Positions 6,523-18,081 are shown, numbered from the stretch's first letter. The stretch: 20,334 nt of DNA from an uncultured Collinsella sp. (GCA_900757615.1 CAAEON010000035.1:1-20334), one strand, 5' to 3'. The notes: generated by a model not told the origin, from the letters alone. Translations and numbers: made by a program.

Positions 6523-7839
6523 ATGAAGAACGAAATGAGCAGAAGGCAGTTCCTGGGCTTCGCTGGCTCCGCGGCTGCGGTTCTTGGTCTGGGCCTCGTG
6601 GGCTGCGGTGGCTCCGCCGGCTCCGGCTCTGCTGCCTCTGGTGACGCCGCCGAGGTCTACTTCCTCCAGTTCAAGCCCGAGGTCGATAAGGAGTGGAAGG
6701 AGATCGCCAAGGCGTACAAGAAGGAGAAGGGCGTCGAGGTCAAGATCGTGACCGCCGCCTCCAACACCTACGAGGAGAAGCTCAAGTCCGAGATGTCCAA
6801 GAGCTCCGCTCCGACGCTGTTCCAGGTCAACGGCCCCACCGGCCTTAAGAACTGGAAGGACTACTGCGCCGACCTGTCCGATACCAAGCTCCGCGGTGAG
6901 CTCATCGATGACTCCCTGGCGCTGCAGTCCGACGGTAAGGATCTGGGTATCGACTGGGTTCAGGAGAGCTACGGCATCATCTACAACAAGGAGCTCCTCG
7001 AGAAGGCCGGCTACAAGGCCGAGGACATCAACTCCTTCGACAAGCTGAAGGCTTGCGCCGATGACATCCAGGCCCGCAAGGACGAGCTCGGCGTTGACGG
7101 TGCCTTCACTTCCGCCGGTATGGATGACTCTTCCAGCTGGCGCTACACCACCCACCTCGCCAACCTCCCGCTCTACTACGAGTTCGAGAAGGAGCACAAC
7201 CAGGAGGACGACGAGATCAAGGGCGAGTATCTCGACAACTTTAAGCAGATCTTCGACCTGTATATCACCGACTCCACCTGCGATCCTTCGCAGCTTGCCT
7301 CCAAGACCGGCGACGACGCCACCAACGAGTTCGCAACCGGCAAGGCCGTCTTCTATCAGAACGGCTCTTGGGCCTATGCTGATCTCACCAAGGCCGGTAT
7401 GACCGACGACCAGCTCGGCATGCTGCCGATCTACATCGGTGTTGACGGCGAGGAGAACCAGGGCCTGTGCTCCGGCGGCGAGAACTACTGGTGCGTCAGC
7501 TCCCAGGCTTCCGAGGATGCCCAGAAGGCCACCGAGGACTTCATGTATTGGTGCGTCACTTCTGACACCGCCACCAGCATCATCGCTGACAAGATGGGTC
7601 TGACCGCCCCGTTCAAGAGCGCCAAGGAAACCACCAACGTCTTCTCGCAGCAGGCCGTTGCCATGGCCAAGGACGGCAAGAAGACCGTTGCTTGGGACTT
7701 CGTCTACATCCCCTCTGAGGAGTGGAAGAAGAACCTCAAGCAGGCTCTCATTGCTTATGCTGCCGACAACACCAAGTGGGACGGCGTCAAGAACGCCTTC
7801 GTCGATGGCTGGAAGACCGAGAAGGCTGCTTCCGAGTAA
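6523..7839 (+). CDS. Sugar ABC transporter substrate-binding lipoprotein (MalE type, Tat-exported)
   Basis: This 438-residue family 1 extracellular solute-binding protein probably captures maltodextrins or related oligosaccharides. Its N-terminus carries a twin-arginine motif SRRQFLG (6-12), a hydrophobic stretch and a lipobox LVGC with lipidated Cys28, followed by a Gly/Ser-rich linker, so it should be exported folded by Tat and anchored to the membrane. Typical family features include IIYNKELLEKAGY and FATGKAVFYQNGSWAYADL. The ATG at 6523 is chosen because AAAGGGTGG lies just upstream; an in-frame GTG at 6505 would put this RBS inside the gene. It heads the transporter operon, and its neighbours (gntR, PTS, malQ, glgP) point to alpha-glucosides, but the exact ligand cannot be read from sequence. 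Confidence 0.92.
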   Translation: MKNEMSRRQFLGFAGSAAAVLGLGLVGCGGSAGSGSAASGDAAEVYFLQFKPEVDKEWKEIAKAYKKEKGVEVKIVTAASNTYEEKLKSEMSKSSAPTLFQVNGPTGLKNWKDYCADLSDTKLRGELIDDSLALQSDGKDLGIDWVQESYGIIYNKELLEKAGYKAEDINSFDKLKACADDIQARKDELGVDGAFTSAGMDDSSSWRYTTHLANLPLYYEFEKEHNQEDDEIKGEYLDNFKQIFDLYITDSTCDPSQLASKTGDDATNEFATGKAVFYQNGSWAYADLTKAGMTDDQLGMLPIYIGVDGEENQGLCSGGENYWCVSSQASEDAQKATEDFMYWCVTSDTATSIIADKMGLTAPFKSAKETTNVFSQQAVAMAKDGKKTVAWDFVYIPSEEWKKNLKQALIAYAADNTKWDGVKNAFVDGWKTEKAASE

Positions 7840-7870
7840 GCAGTTGCTGCCCAAGCTATCTGATTAGCGA

Positions 7871-7906
7871 CAGGGGGCGGGCAGACGTAGGTTTGCCCGC
7901 CCCCTG
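7871..7906 (+). promoter_or_regulatory. Very stable intercistronic hairpin after the binding-protein gene
   Basis: CAGGGGGCGGGCA (7871-7883) pairs perfectly with 7894-7906 around a 10-base loop, just before the RBS of the next gene. No T-run follows, so it is more likely a 3'-end stabiliser or partial terminator that keeps binding-protein mRNA more abundant than permease mRNA, as seen after malE in enteric bacteria. Confidence 0.75.
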
Positions 7907-7926
7907 CATATTGAAAGGACCCTTCT

Positions 7927-8781
7927 ATGGGCAAAGCACTCAAGCGCTGGTGGCCGCTCTTTATGCTGCCCACGTGCCTGGCGTTTATGATCGGGTTCGT
8001 GATCCCCTTTATCCAGGGTTTCTATCTCTCGTTCTGCCAGTTTATTACCATCAACAACGCGCACTTTGTCGGTATCGAGAACTACGTGCGCGCATTGTCC
8101 GATCCGCAGTTTGCCACGTCGTTCTTCTTTACGGTGGCGTTTGCCTTCCTGTCGACGGTGCTCATCAACGTGATTGCCCTCGCCATCGCGCAGGCGCTCA
8201 CCCGCAAGGCGCTCAAGGGCACCAACATCTTCCGTACGATCTTCTTTATGCCTAACCTGATCGGCGGCATCGTGTTGGGCTACATCTGGCAGATCCTGAT
8301 CAACTGCCTGCTCTCCAACGTGGGCGCCCAGCTCATTGCCCTTAACTCCGCTGCCGGCTTCTGGGGCCTTATCATCCTGACCCTGTGGCAGCAGGTCGGC
8401 TACATGATGATCATCTACATCGCTGGTCTGCAGTCCATTCCGTCCGACTACATCGAGGCCGCCAAGGTCGACGGTGCTACGGCATGGCAGACATTTTGGA
8501 AGGTTAAGATCCCTAACCTGATGCCGACCATCACCATCTGCCTGTTCCTGTCCATCACCAACGGCTTTAAGCTGTTCGACCAGAACCTCGCCCTTACCGG
8601 TGGCGCCCCCGCGCACTCCACCGAGATGCTCGCCCTGAACATCTACAACACGTTCTATTCGCGCGCCGGCATCGCATGGCAGGGCATTGGCCAGGCCAAG
8701 GCAGTCATCTTCTGCATCCTGGTTGTCGCTATTTCCATGATCCAGCTTAAGGCCACGAGGTCCAAGGAGGTGCAGCAGTAA
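7927..8781 (+). CDS. Sugar ABC transporter permease (MalF type)
   Basis: This 284-residue inner-membrane permease belongs to the binding-protein-dependent transport family. It has about six hydrophobic segments, beginning PLFMLPTCLAFMIGFVIPFI, and lacks the long periplasmic insertion of E. coli MalF, as is usual for Gram-positive versions. The cytoplasmic EAA loop that docks with the ATPase is clear at about 177-196 (DYIEAAKVDGATAWQTFWKV). The start is supported by AAAGGA seven bases upstream. Its stop overlaps the start of the next permease (TAATG), so the two are translationally coupled and should form a heterodimeric channel. Confidence 0.93.
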   Translation: MGKALKRWWPLFMLPTCLAFMIGFVIPFIQGFYLSFCQFITINNAHFVGIENYVRALSDPQFATSFFFTVAFAFLSTVLINVIALAIAQALTRKALKGTNIFRTIFFMPNLIGGIVLGYIWQILINCLLSNVGAQLIALNSAAGFWGLIILTLWQQVGYMMIIYIAGLQSIPSDYIEAAKVDGATAWQTFWKVKIPNLMPTITICLFLSITNGFKLFDQNLALTGGAPAHSTEMLALNIYNTFYSRAGIAWQGIGQAKAVIFCILVVAISMIQLKATRSKEVQQ

Positions 8782-9620
8782 TGAAACGCGATAAGGCTAT
8801 CAACCGCGCGCTCTCGATTTTCTTTACGATTCTGTCGCTCGCGTGGATCTACCCCGTGTTCATGATTGCGCTCAATTCCTTTAAGAAGGGGACCGCAATC
8901 AGCACCACCACGGCGTTCGATCTGCTCACGCCCGAGACGTTCAACGGCTTTGCAAACTATGTGCACGCCTTAAACGAGCAGGGCTTTGCCTCGGCGTTTA
9001 TGTATTCGCTCATCATCACGGTCACGTCGGTCGTGCTGATTCTGGTGTGCTGCTCCATGTGCGCCTGGTACGTGGTGCGCGTCAATAACAAGATCTCGAA
9101 CTTCTTCTATTACCTGTTCGTGTTCTCGATGGTCGTGCCGTTCCAGATGCTCATGTTCACGCTGTCCAATTTGGCGGACCGCATTGGCTTTAACACGCCG
9201 TTCAACATCTGCTTTATCTATCTGGGCTTTGGCGCTGGCCTGGCGGTCTTTATGTTCGCCGGCTTTGTAAAGAACATCCCGCTCGAGATCGAGGAGGCGG
9301 CCATGATCGATGGCTGCAACCCGGTCCAGGTGTTCTTTAAGATCGTCCTCCCCATCATGAAGCCCACCTATCTTTCGGTTGGCATCCTCGAGACCATGTG
9401 GGTCTGGAACGACTATCTGCTGCCCTACCTCACGCTCGACTCCACCAAGTACAAGACCATTCCTATCTTGATCCAGTACTTCCGCGGCGGCTACGGCCAC
9501 GTCGAGCTCGGCCCCATGATGGCCTGCATCATGATGGTCGTTGTCCCCATCGTCATCATGTACATCTTCTGCCAGAAGTACATCATCGACGGTGTGGTGG
9601 CAGGTGCCGTCAAGGGCTGA
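8781..9620 (+). CDS. Sugar ABC transporter permease (MalG type)
   Basis: This 279-residue membrane protein is the second channel subunit. It starts with a short charged segment (MKRDKAINRAL), then a membrane helix (FFTILSLAWIYPVFMIALNSF) typical of MalG/LacG/UgpE-like proteins. The EAA motif lies at about 172-191 (EEAAMIDGCNPVQVFFKIVLP). It begins one base inside the preceding stop codon and lies 68 bp before the ATPase gene. With the upstream permease and binding protein it makes a complete importer for oligosaccharides; maltodextrin-like substrates are inferred from context. Confidence 0.93.
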   Translation: MKRDKAINRALSIFFTILSLAWIYPVFMIALNSFKKGTAISTTTAFDLLTPETFNGFANYVHALNEQGFASAFMYSLIITVTSVVLILVCCSMCAWYVVRVNNKISNFFYYLFVFSMVVPFQMLMFTLSNLADRIGFNTPFNICFIYLGFGAGLAVFMFAGFVKNIPLEIEEAAMIDGCNPVQVFFKIVLPIMKPTYLSVGILETMWVWNDYLLPYLTLDSTKYKTIPILIQYFRGGYGHVELGPMMACIMMVVVPIVIMYIFCQKYIIDGVVAGAVKG

Positions 9621-9645
9621 TGCCGTAACTGTTTTGCAAGTTTCT

Positions 9646-9670
9646 GCGGCGCCCCTCAGCGCGGCGCCGC
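9646..9670 (+). promoter_or_regulatory. Intercistronic hairpin between permease and ATPase genes
   Basis: GCGGCGCC (9646-9653) pairs with GGCGCCGC (9663-9670) around a 9-base loop. No T-run follows, so mRNA stabilisation or partial attenuation is more likely than full termination. Confidence 0.6.
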
Positions 9671-9688
9671 GTATCGAAAGGTAAAGAC

Positions 9689-10888
<1,200 letters not shown>

Positions 10889-10956
10889 GCCCGGTGCATC
10901 CAGGCCCTCCCTTTGGGCGACTGCGGCTTTGCCATCCTTTTGCCGTGGTCACATAT

Positions 10957-10995
10957 AAGGCTCCCCTCCCGTCCACTGGGCGAGAGGGGAGCCTT
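10957..10995 (+). terminator. Terminator of the ABC transporter operon
   Basis: AAGGCTCCCCTC (10957-10968) pairs perfectly with 10984-10995 and is followed by TCTTTGTG. It lies about 70 bp after the ATPase stop. Confidence 0.85.
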
Positions 10996-11027
10996 TCTTT
11001 GTGTTGGGTCTGTCTGACCGGTCGTTT

Positions 11028-11325
11028 GTCTCGATTTGTAACGGGTAGGGCTGATTTCGGACGTTAGATGTTACAGATCGAGACGGTTCCGCTGAGCTAA
11101 CCATTTCATCTAAATCTGTAACACCAAAGGCGAATTTCAGCTGCTAGATGTTACAGATTGAGATATTGCTGCGGGATGATTTCGTTTGTCTCGATCTGTA
11201 ACAGGAAGAACCAATTTTTGGTGCCAGATGTTACGGATTGAGATGAACCCAAAGGGAGGGGCCGGTATGTCTCAATCTGTAACAGCTGGGGCCGTTTTTA
11301 CCGAGCAGTTGTTACAGATCGAGAT
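11028..11325. repeat. Array of four 57-bp inverted-repeat units
   Basis: Four units of exactly 57 bp lie at 11028-11084, 11108-11164, 11188-11244 and 11269-11325, with starts 80, 80 and 81 bp apart. Each has a 15-base left arm close to GTCTCGATCTGTAAC, a 27-base interior and a right arm close to GTTACAGATCGAGAT, its reverse complement. Interiors differ but share a TTT core near the middle, and three of the four end in AGAT. Gaps between units are 23, 23 and 24 bases and unrelated. The array fills the gap between convergent terminators of the ABC operon and glgP and contains no ORF. It is not a CRISPR, because repeats alternate orientation. Candidate roles are phased protein-binding sites or tandem hairpins; the function is unknown. 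Confidence 0.9.
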
Positions 11326-11366
11326 TGTTTGGCCGAGTCGGATCACAGGGTAACGTGCGGGCACAA

Positions 11367-11398
11367 AAAACGGAGCCGCGTTGCCGTGGCTCCGTTTT
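11367..11398 (-). terminator. Terminator of glgP
   Basis: AAAACGGAGCC (11367-11377) pairs with GGCTCCGTTTT (11388-11398). On the minus strand, just past the glgP stop, the stem runs into a T6 tract. It is roughly symmetric and may also stop plus-strand transcripts. Confidence 0.88.
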
Positions 11399-11423
11399 CA
11401 AGAGGATGGGCGATGAAACCGAA

Positions 11424-13691
<2,268 letters not shown>

Positions 13692-13738
13692 GTTTCCTCC
13701 TGTGGTGAGTCGACTACATGTCAGAAATTCAAAAGAAG

Positions 13739-13771
13739 CCCGCGCGAGGGATTGGGGTGGCCTCGCGCGGG
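13739..13771 (-). terminator. Terminator or attenuator between malQ and glgP
   Basis: CCCGCGCGAGG (13739-13749) pairs perfectly with 13761-13771. On the minus strand the stem is followed by CTTCTTTTG, as in an intrinsic terminator. Only 47 bp remain before the glgP start and no clear promoter is visible there, so partial read-through from malQ is plausible. Confidence 0.75.
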
Positions 13772-13819
13772 AAAAGCGGTCGCGTCCGCACGGTGGGGTG
13801 GGGTCGGGCGCGGTGGCTC

Positions 13820-15325
13820 CTATTGGGGAAGCTCAATTTCGGCTTCCGACGGGATGCGGAAGAAGGTTTCGGTCCAGTCGGTGAGCTTGTGCTCGAGCTC
13901 GCGGGTGATGGCGCCATCGAGCATGCGCCAGGTCCAGTTGCCGCCCAGGGTGGCGGGAGTGTTGATGCGCGCCTCGTTGCCCAGATTGAGCAGGTCTTGC
14001 ATGGTGTAGATGCAGGTATCGCTCACGCTGGCGGCGATGGTGCGGTTGAGTGCATCGGCCATGGGCTCGCCGGCCTGCTGGTGGGTGTACAGGGCCGCCT
14101 GCTCGCGCTGACGCGGGGTGGCCGTTCCCTCAAACCAACCGCGCGCCGTCTCGTTGTCGTGTGTGCCCACATAGGCGACGGTGTTGGCAATGTAGTTGTG
14201 CGGCAGGTAGTACGAGTTGGCGCCCTCAAAGGCGAACTGCAGGATCTTCATGCCGGGGAAGCCCGAGTTGTCGCGCATGTCAATGACGCCGGGGGTGAGG
14301 AAGCCCAGGTCTTCGGCGATGATGGGCAGTGTGCCGAGCTTTTCCTCGAGCGTTTTGAAGAACTTGAGGCCGGGGCCCTGCGTCCACGAACCGTAGGACG
14401 AATCGGGTGAGGAGAACGGCACCTCCCAATAGGCCTCGAAGCCGCGGAAGTGATCCAGGCGGATGACGTCGTACATGTCGAGGGCGGCGCGGATGCGTCC
14501 CTCCCACCAGGAGAAACCGTCGGCTTCCATGGCGTCCCAGTCGTAGATGGGATTTCCCCAGTACTGGCCGGTGGCCGAGAACTGGTCGGGCGGCGTGCCG
14601 GCGACGCTCACAGGATTGCCGGCGGCGTCGATCTTAAAGAGCTCGGGCGTGGCCCACATCTCGACGGAGTCGCGTGAGACATAGATGGGCAGGTCGCCGA
14701 TGATGAGGATGTCGCGCTCGTTGGCATAGGCCTTGAGGCGGCTCCACTGACGATCGAAGAAGTACTGCGTCATCTGGTGGTAGAGCATGCGCGCGGGATG
14801 GGCGGCGCAGACCTTGGCAGAAGCCTCGCCACGGGTACGGAGCTCTGCGGGCCACTCCCAAAATGCCTTGAGACCGCACTCCTCCTTGACGGTCATGAAC
14901 TCGCAGTAGGGGATGAGCCAGTCTTCGTTGGTTTGGACAAAGTCGTCGAAGTCGTCCGGCTTGTCGGCGGCAAAGCGCTCGGCGGCGCGGTCGAGAATCT
15001 GACGACGGCCATCAAAGACGGCGCCATAGTCGACATTGTTGGGGTCGGAGCCCAGGTATACGCCGTCGATATCGCGCTGCTCCAGGTAACCTGCCTCGAT
15101 AAGCTCGGCAAAGTCGATGAAGTTGGGGTTGCCCGCACGGGCCGAGAACGACTGATAGGGCGAGTCGCCATAGCTCGTCGTCGTAAGGGGCAGAATCTGC
15201 CAATAATGTTGTTTGCACGAGGCGAGGAAATCGACAAAGTCGTAGGCGTTCCAGCCAAAGCCGCCGATGCCGTACGGTCCGGGCAGGGATGAGACGGGCA
15301 TGAGGACGCCGCTTGCACGCTTCAT
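13820..15325 (-). CDS. malQ: 4-alpha-glucanotransferase (amylomaltase)
   Basis: This 501-residue GH77 enzyme transfers alpha-1,4-glucan segments between maltodextrins, releasing glucose and making longer chains for the phosphorylase. Family landmarks are GPYGIGGFG near the N-terminus, the SPYQS segment, PIYVSRDSVEMWA, the nucleophile region RLDHFRG (D291), the acid/base region IIAEDLG (E338) and THDNET (D390). It has the typical length for bacterial MalQ without the extra N-terminal domain of the E. coli form. ATG 15325 is preferred, with GGTGAG seven bases upstream; an in-frame TTG at 15340 is possible but badly placed relative to any RBS. Upstream lie a TACAAT -10 and the shared palindromic motif, suggesting control by the GntR protein encoded at 5497-6216. 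Confidence 0.95.
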   Translation of the reverse strand: MKRASGVLMPVSSLPGPYGIGGFGWNAYDFVDFLASCKQHYWQILPLTTTSYGDSPYQSFSARAGNPNFIDFAELIEAGYLEQRDIDGVYLGSDPNNVDYGAVFDGRRQILDRAAERFAADKPDDFDDFVQTNEDWLIPYCEFMTVKEECGLKAFWEWPAELRTRGEASAKVCAAHPARMLYHQMTQYFFDRQWSRLKAYANERDILIIGDLPIYVSRDSVEMWATPELFKIDAAGNPVSVAGTPPDQFSATGQYWGNPIYDWDAMEADGFSWWEGRIRAALDMYDVIRLDHFRGFEAYWEVPFSSPDSSYGSWTQGPGLKFFKTLEEKLGTLPIIAEDLGFLTPGVIDMRDNSGFPGMKILQFAFEGANSYYLPHNYIANTVAYVGTHDNETARGWFEGTATPRQREQAALYTHQQAGEPMADALNRTIAASVSDTCIYTMQDLLNLGNEARINTPATLGGNWTWRMLDGAITRELEHKLTDWTETFFRIPSEAEIELPQ

Positions 15326-15410
15326 GAATGCGCTCACCAACCTTCTTGTTGTGGGGTCGGCTTGCCGATGGAAGAGCAGTCCGCCCCCGGTGTTCTGATG
15401 TGATACGCCT

Positions 15411-15437
15411 ATTGTAAAACATGTTGTTTAAACATGT
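15411..15437 (-). promoter_or_regulatory. malQ promoter -10 with overlapping operator palindrome
   Basis: On the minus strand TACAAT (15416-15411) is a good -10. ACATGTT-GTTTA-AACATGT (15419-15437) is a perfect 7+7 palindrome covering the spacer and the poorly conserved -35 region. Inside it, TTGTTTAAACAT (15424-15435) matches the motif found at the PTS, gntR and ABC promoters at 10 of 12 positions. The placement suits repression. Confidence 0.55.
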
Positions 15438-15487
15438 ACAGGCAAGATAAAAAAGTTGGTCGGTTTTCGGCGAATGGTTACATGCCA

Positions 15488-15523
15488 CAAAAAAGCCCCG
15501 ACCTCACAACGTGAGATCGGGGC
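15488..15523 (-). terminator. Terminator of galE
   Basis: GCCCCGA (15495-15501) pairs with TCGGGGC (15517-15523), with an inner CTCAC/GTGAG stem after one mismatch. On the minus strand the hairpin is followed by a T6 tract, 20 bp after the galE stop. Confidence 0.88.
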
Positions 15524-15545
15524 AAGAGCGGTATGTAGGTATTTG

Positions 15546-16607
15546 CTACTCGGCGTCGGCGAAGCCGTTGGGGTTGTGGCTCTGCCAATTCCAGCTGTCA
15601 CGGCACATATCCGCGATATCGTATTGGGCCTTCCAACCCATCATGCGCTCGGCCTTGGAGGCATCGCACCAGTTGGCGGCGATGTCGCCGGCACGGCGCT
15701 CGCGGATCACATAGGGCAGCTCCTTGCCGCAGGCCTTGGAGAAGGCAGCGACGACCTCGAGTACCGAGGTGCCGGTGCCGGTGCCCAGGTTAAAGATCTC
15801 GACGCCGGTCTTGCCGTTCATCCAGTTGAGGGCGGCCACGTGACCAGATGCCAGGTCGCACACGTGGATGTAGTCGCGAACACCGGTGCCGTCGGGGGTG
15901 GGGTAATCGTTGCCAAAGACCTGAACGGCCTCGAGCTTACCGACAGCGACCTGGGCGACGTAGGGCACCAGGTTGTTGGGGATGCCCTTGGGGTCCTCGC
16001 CGATCAGGCCCGACGGATGAGCGCCGATGGGGTTGAAGTAACGGAGCAGCACGACGTCCCACTCGGGGTCGGCGGTGTGGACGTCCATGAGGATCTGCTC
16101 AATCATCCACTTGGTCCAACCATAGGGGTTGGTCGCGGGCTTCTTGGGGTCCTCTTCGGTGACGGGCGGATTGTCCGGATCGCCGTAGACGGTCGAAGAG
16201 CTCGAGAAGATGATGGACTTACAACCGTGGTTGCGCATGACATCGATGAGCACCAGGGTGTTCTCGATATTGTTGTGGTAGTACTCGACGGGCTTGCTCA
16301 CCGACTCGCCAACGGCCTTAAAGCCGGCGAAGTGGATGACACGGTCGATCTGGTGGGTATCGAAGATCTTGTTCATCGCATCGCGGTCGAGCACGTTGGC
16401 CTCGTAGAAGGTGAGGTTCTTGGCGGCCTCGTCGCCCACGATGGTCTTGACGCCGTCGATGGCAACGGCGCTGGAGTTGGAGAGGTCATCGACGACGACA
16501 ACCTGGTAGCCACCCTCGAGCAGCTGAACGACGGTATGCGAGCCGATAAAGCCGGCGCCGCCGGTAACGAGGACGCAGGTGTCTTTGGGGTCGAGTGCTT
16601 TGGACAT
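15546..16607 (-). CDS. galE: UDP-glucose 4-epimerase
   Basis: This 353-residue short-chain dehydrogenase/reductase interconverts UDP-glucose and UDP-galactose for galactose use and for cell-surface polysaccharide precursors. It has the NAD-binding TGGAGFIGSH (15-24), SSSSTVYG with catalytic Ser near 137, the YGWTK catalytic pair (Y162, K166) and LRYFNPIGAHPSG, which is diagnostic of GalE. The ATG at 16607 is chosen because AGGAG lies five bases upstream and the Rossmann motif starts at the usual distance; an ORF extension upstream to 16670 has no RBS. A TATACT -10 at 16650-16645 would give a short leader. It follows the maltodextrin genes on the same strand but is separated by its own terminator from malQ. 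Confidence 0.95.
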   Translation of the reverse strand: MSKALDPKDTCVLVTGGAGFIGSHTVVQLLEGGYQVVVVDDLSNSSAVAIDGVKTIVGDEAAKNLTFYEANVLDRDAMNKIFDTHQIDRVIHFAGFKAVGESVSKPVEYYHNNIENTLVLIDVMRNHGCKSIIFSSSSTVYGDPDNPPVTEEDPKKPATNPYGWTKWMIEQILMDVHTADPEWDVVLLRYFNPIGAHPSGLIGEDPKGIPNNLVPYVAQVAVGKLEAVQVFGNDYPTPDGTGVRDYIHVCDLASGHVAALNWMNGKTGVEIFNLGTGTGTSVLEVVAAFSKACGKELPYVIRERRAGDIAANWCDASKAERMMGWKAQYDIADMCRDSWNWQSHNPNGFADAE

Positions 16608-16644
16608 GTAGTCTCCTATCGAATCAGGAACACTTCTTGAGGGG

Positions 16645-16650
16645 AGTATA
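16645..16650 (-). promoter_or_regulatory. Possible galE -10 element
   Basis: TATACT on the minus strand lies 38 bp upstream of the galE start. The matching -35 (GTTTTG, 17 bases further upstream) is weak, so this is tentative. Confidence 0.35.
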
Positions 16651-16875
16651 GCGCAGCTGGGGGCGCCCAAAACACGCGGGGCAGGAAAACCAGAGGATTG
16701 ATGTTAACGTACTCATAGGGTGTTATTTGCATAATCCTTACCCTTGGTGTGGGGCGTATTTGCGAGCCGCTGACCATGCTTTTCCAGCCGTTCGTGGAAA
16801 TAGTTGGGACAGGCGCGATGTGCGTTAATATGTTTGAGTTGAGCGACATATAAATAAGCATGTAACGGAGTACAT

Positions 16876-18081
16876 ATGTCACCGAACAACGATTCCATTT
16901 TTTCGCAGGAGCTTTCGCGCCGCACTGCCCTTAAGGCTCTTTTCGGCGCCGCTTCCGCGGCTGTTCTTTTTGGCCTGCCCGCCCGCGCCCATGCGGCTGA
17001 GGCCAGCCAAGAAACCACCGACAAACTAAATGCCGCCCAGGCCCAGCTCGACGAGGTCCAGGCTCAGCTCGACAGCATCGCCAATGAGTACGCGACGCTC
17101 GCCAACAAGAATGCCCAGACCCTCAGCGATATCGAAGGCGTGCAGGGCCAGATTGACGAGACGCAGGCTCAGATCGACACCAAGAAGACCGAGCTCAAAA
17201 AGAAGCGCGGCGACCTTTCCGATCGCGTTGCCGCCAGCTACAAGTCGGGCGGCACCAACATCCTGTCGCTGCTACTGGCTTCGGGCTCATTTGAGGAGCT
17301 CGTCGCCAACGCGCATTACGTTGAGAAGATCAACAAGAGCGACCGTGACGCCATCGAGGACATCCAGACCATCCAGAAAGAGCTCGATACACAGAAGTCC
17401 GAGCTCGAGTCGCAAAAAGCCGATTTGGAGAAGCTCAAGGACCAGCAGACTGCTCAGATGCAGGACATGCAGGCCAAGCAGCAGGAGGTCCAGACGGTTC
17501 TGAACGGCCTCTCCGACGATGTCAAGGAGCTCATGGCCCAGCGCGATTCCGAGATTCTCGCTGCCGCCCAGGCAGAGGAGGCTGCCAAGAAGGCTGCCGC
17601 TGCCGCGGCTGCCGCAAACAAGAACAATTCCTACTCGGGTGGTTCAAGCTCGGGTGGCGGCTCGTATTCCGGCGGCACCCCGCAGCAGAATGCCGGCTCG
17701 GGCAAGCAGCAGGCTGTCGTCAACGCATGCTACTCCACGCCTTCGCCTGGCCTGAACTGGTGCGCTGCCTGGGTTACCAACGTGTTCCGCAACGCCGGCG
17801 TGGGCTACTTTGGCGGCAACGCGTGCGACATGTTTAACGCCTGGTGCTACAGCTCCGATCGTTCGGCGCTGCAGGTGGGCATGATCGTGGCCGACTCGTC
17901 GCACAGCGGCACCGGTACGCCGGGTCTGCTGTACGGACACGTGGGCATCTATGTTGGCGGCGGCATCGTTATGAGCAACGAGGGCGCCATTACGTCTAAG
18001 TCACTTGATGCGTTTATTCGGTTCTACGGCACTGGCTCTGGCGTGCGCTGGGGCTGGCTCGGCGGTATTGCGCTGTCGTAA
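16876..18081 (+). CDS. Secreted coiled-coil cysteine peptidase / peptidoglycan hydrolase (PcsB-like)
   Basis: This 401-residue protein has a Tat-type signal peptide: SRRTALK (14-20), a hydrophobic core and AHA-AEA near residue 40. Residues about 45-235 form a long Gln/Lys/Glu-rich coiled coil with the PcsB-type break VAASYKSGGTNILSLLLASGSFEELVANAHYV. In PcsB/RipC-like proteins this region is regulated by FtsEX. An Ala-rich stretch and a Gly/Ser linker follow (240-275). The C-terminal domain (about 280-401) has Cys296 in LNWCAAWV and His355 in GHVGIYVGGG, matching a CHAP/NlpC-P60-like catalytic pair. It probably cleaves peptidoglycan during division or cell separation. The ATG has GGAG five bases upstream. 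No FtsEX genes lie in this window. Confidence 0.85.
   Translation: MSPNNDSIFSQELSRRTALKALFGAASAAVLFGLPARAHAAEASQETTDKLNAAQAQLDEVQAQLDSIANEYATLANKNAQTLSDIEGVQGQIDETQAQIDTKKTELKKKRGDLSDRVAASYKSGGTNILSLLLASGSFEELVANAHYVEKINKSDRDAIEDIQTIQKELDTQKSELESQKADLEKLKDQQTAQMQDMQAKQQEVQTVLNGLSDDVKELMAQRDSEILAAAQAEEAAKKAAAAAAAANKNNSYSGGSSSGGGSYSGGTPQQNAGSGKQQAVVNACYSTPSPGLNWCAAWVTNVFRNAGVGYFGGNACDMFNAWCYSSDRSALQVGMIVADSSHSGTGTPGLLYGHVGIYVGGGIVMSNEGAITSKSLDAFIRFYGTGSGVRWGWLGGIALS

Noticed and set aside
6415..7854. Minus-strand ORF of 479 codons opposite the binding-protein gene
   Set aside because: Same effect: a low-complexity Leu/Val/Gly translation antisense to a well-supported lipoprotein gene.
11028..11325. 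CRISPR array
   Set aside because: Repeats are only 15 bases, alternate in orientation and enclose spacers of fixed 27 or 23-24 bases that share sequence; no cas genes are nearby.
16608..16670. N-terminal extension of galE to 16670
   Set aside because: It would add 21 residues before the Rossmann fold with no RBS; AGGAG directly precedes ATG 16607 and the extension covers the likely promoter.
16690..16875. Cyclic-di-AMP (ydaO-type) riboswitch upstream of the cell-wall hydrolase
   Set aside because: Such riboswitches often precede hydrolase genes, but the conserved blocks are not visible; only a short TTTCCA/TGGAAA inverted repeat (16781-16800) is seen.
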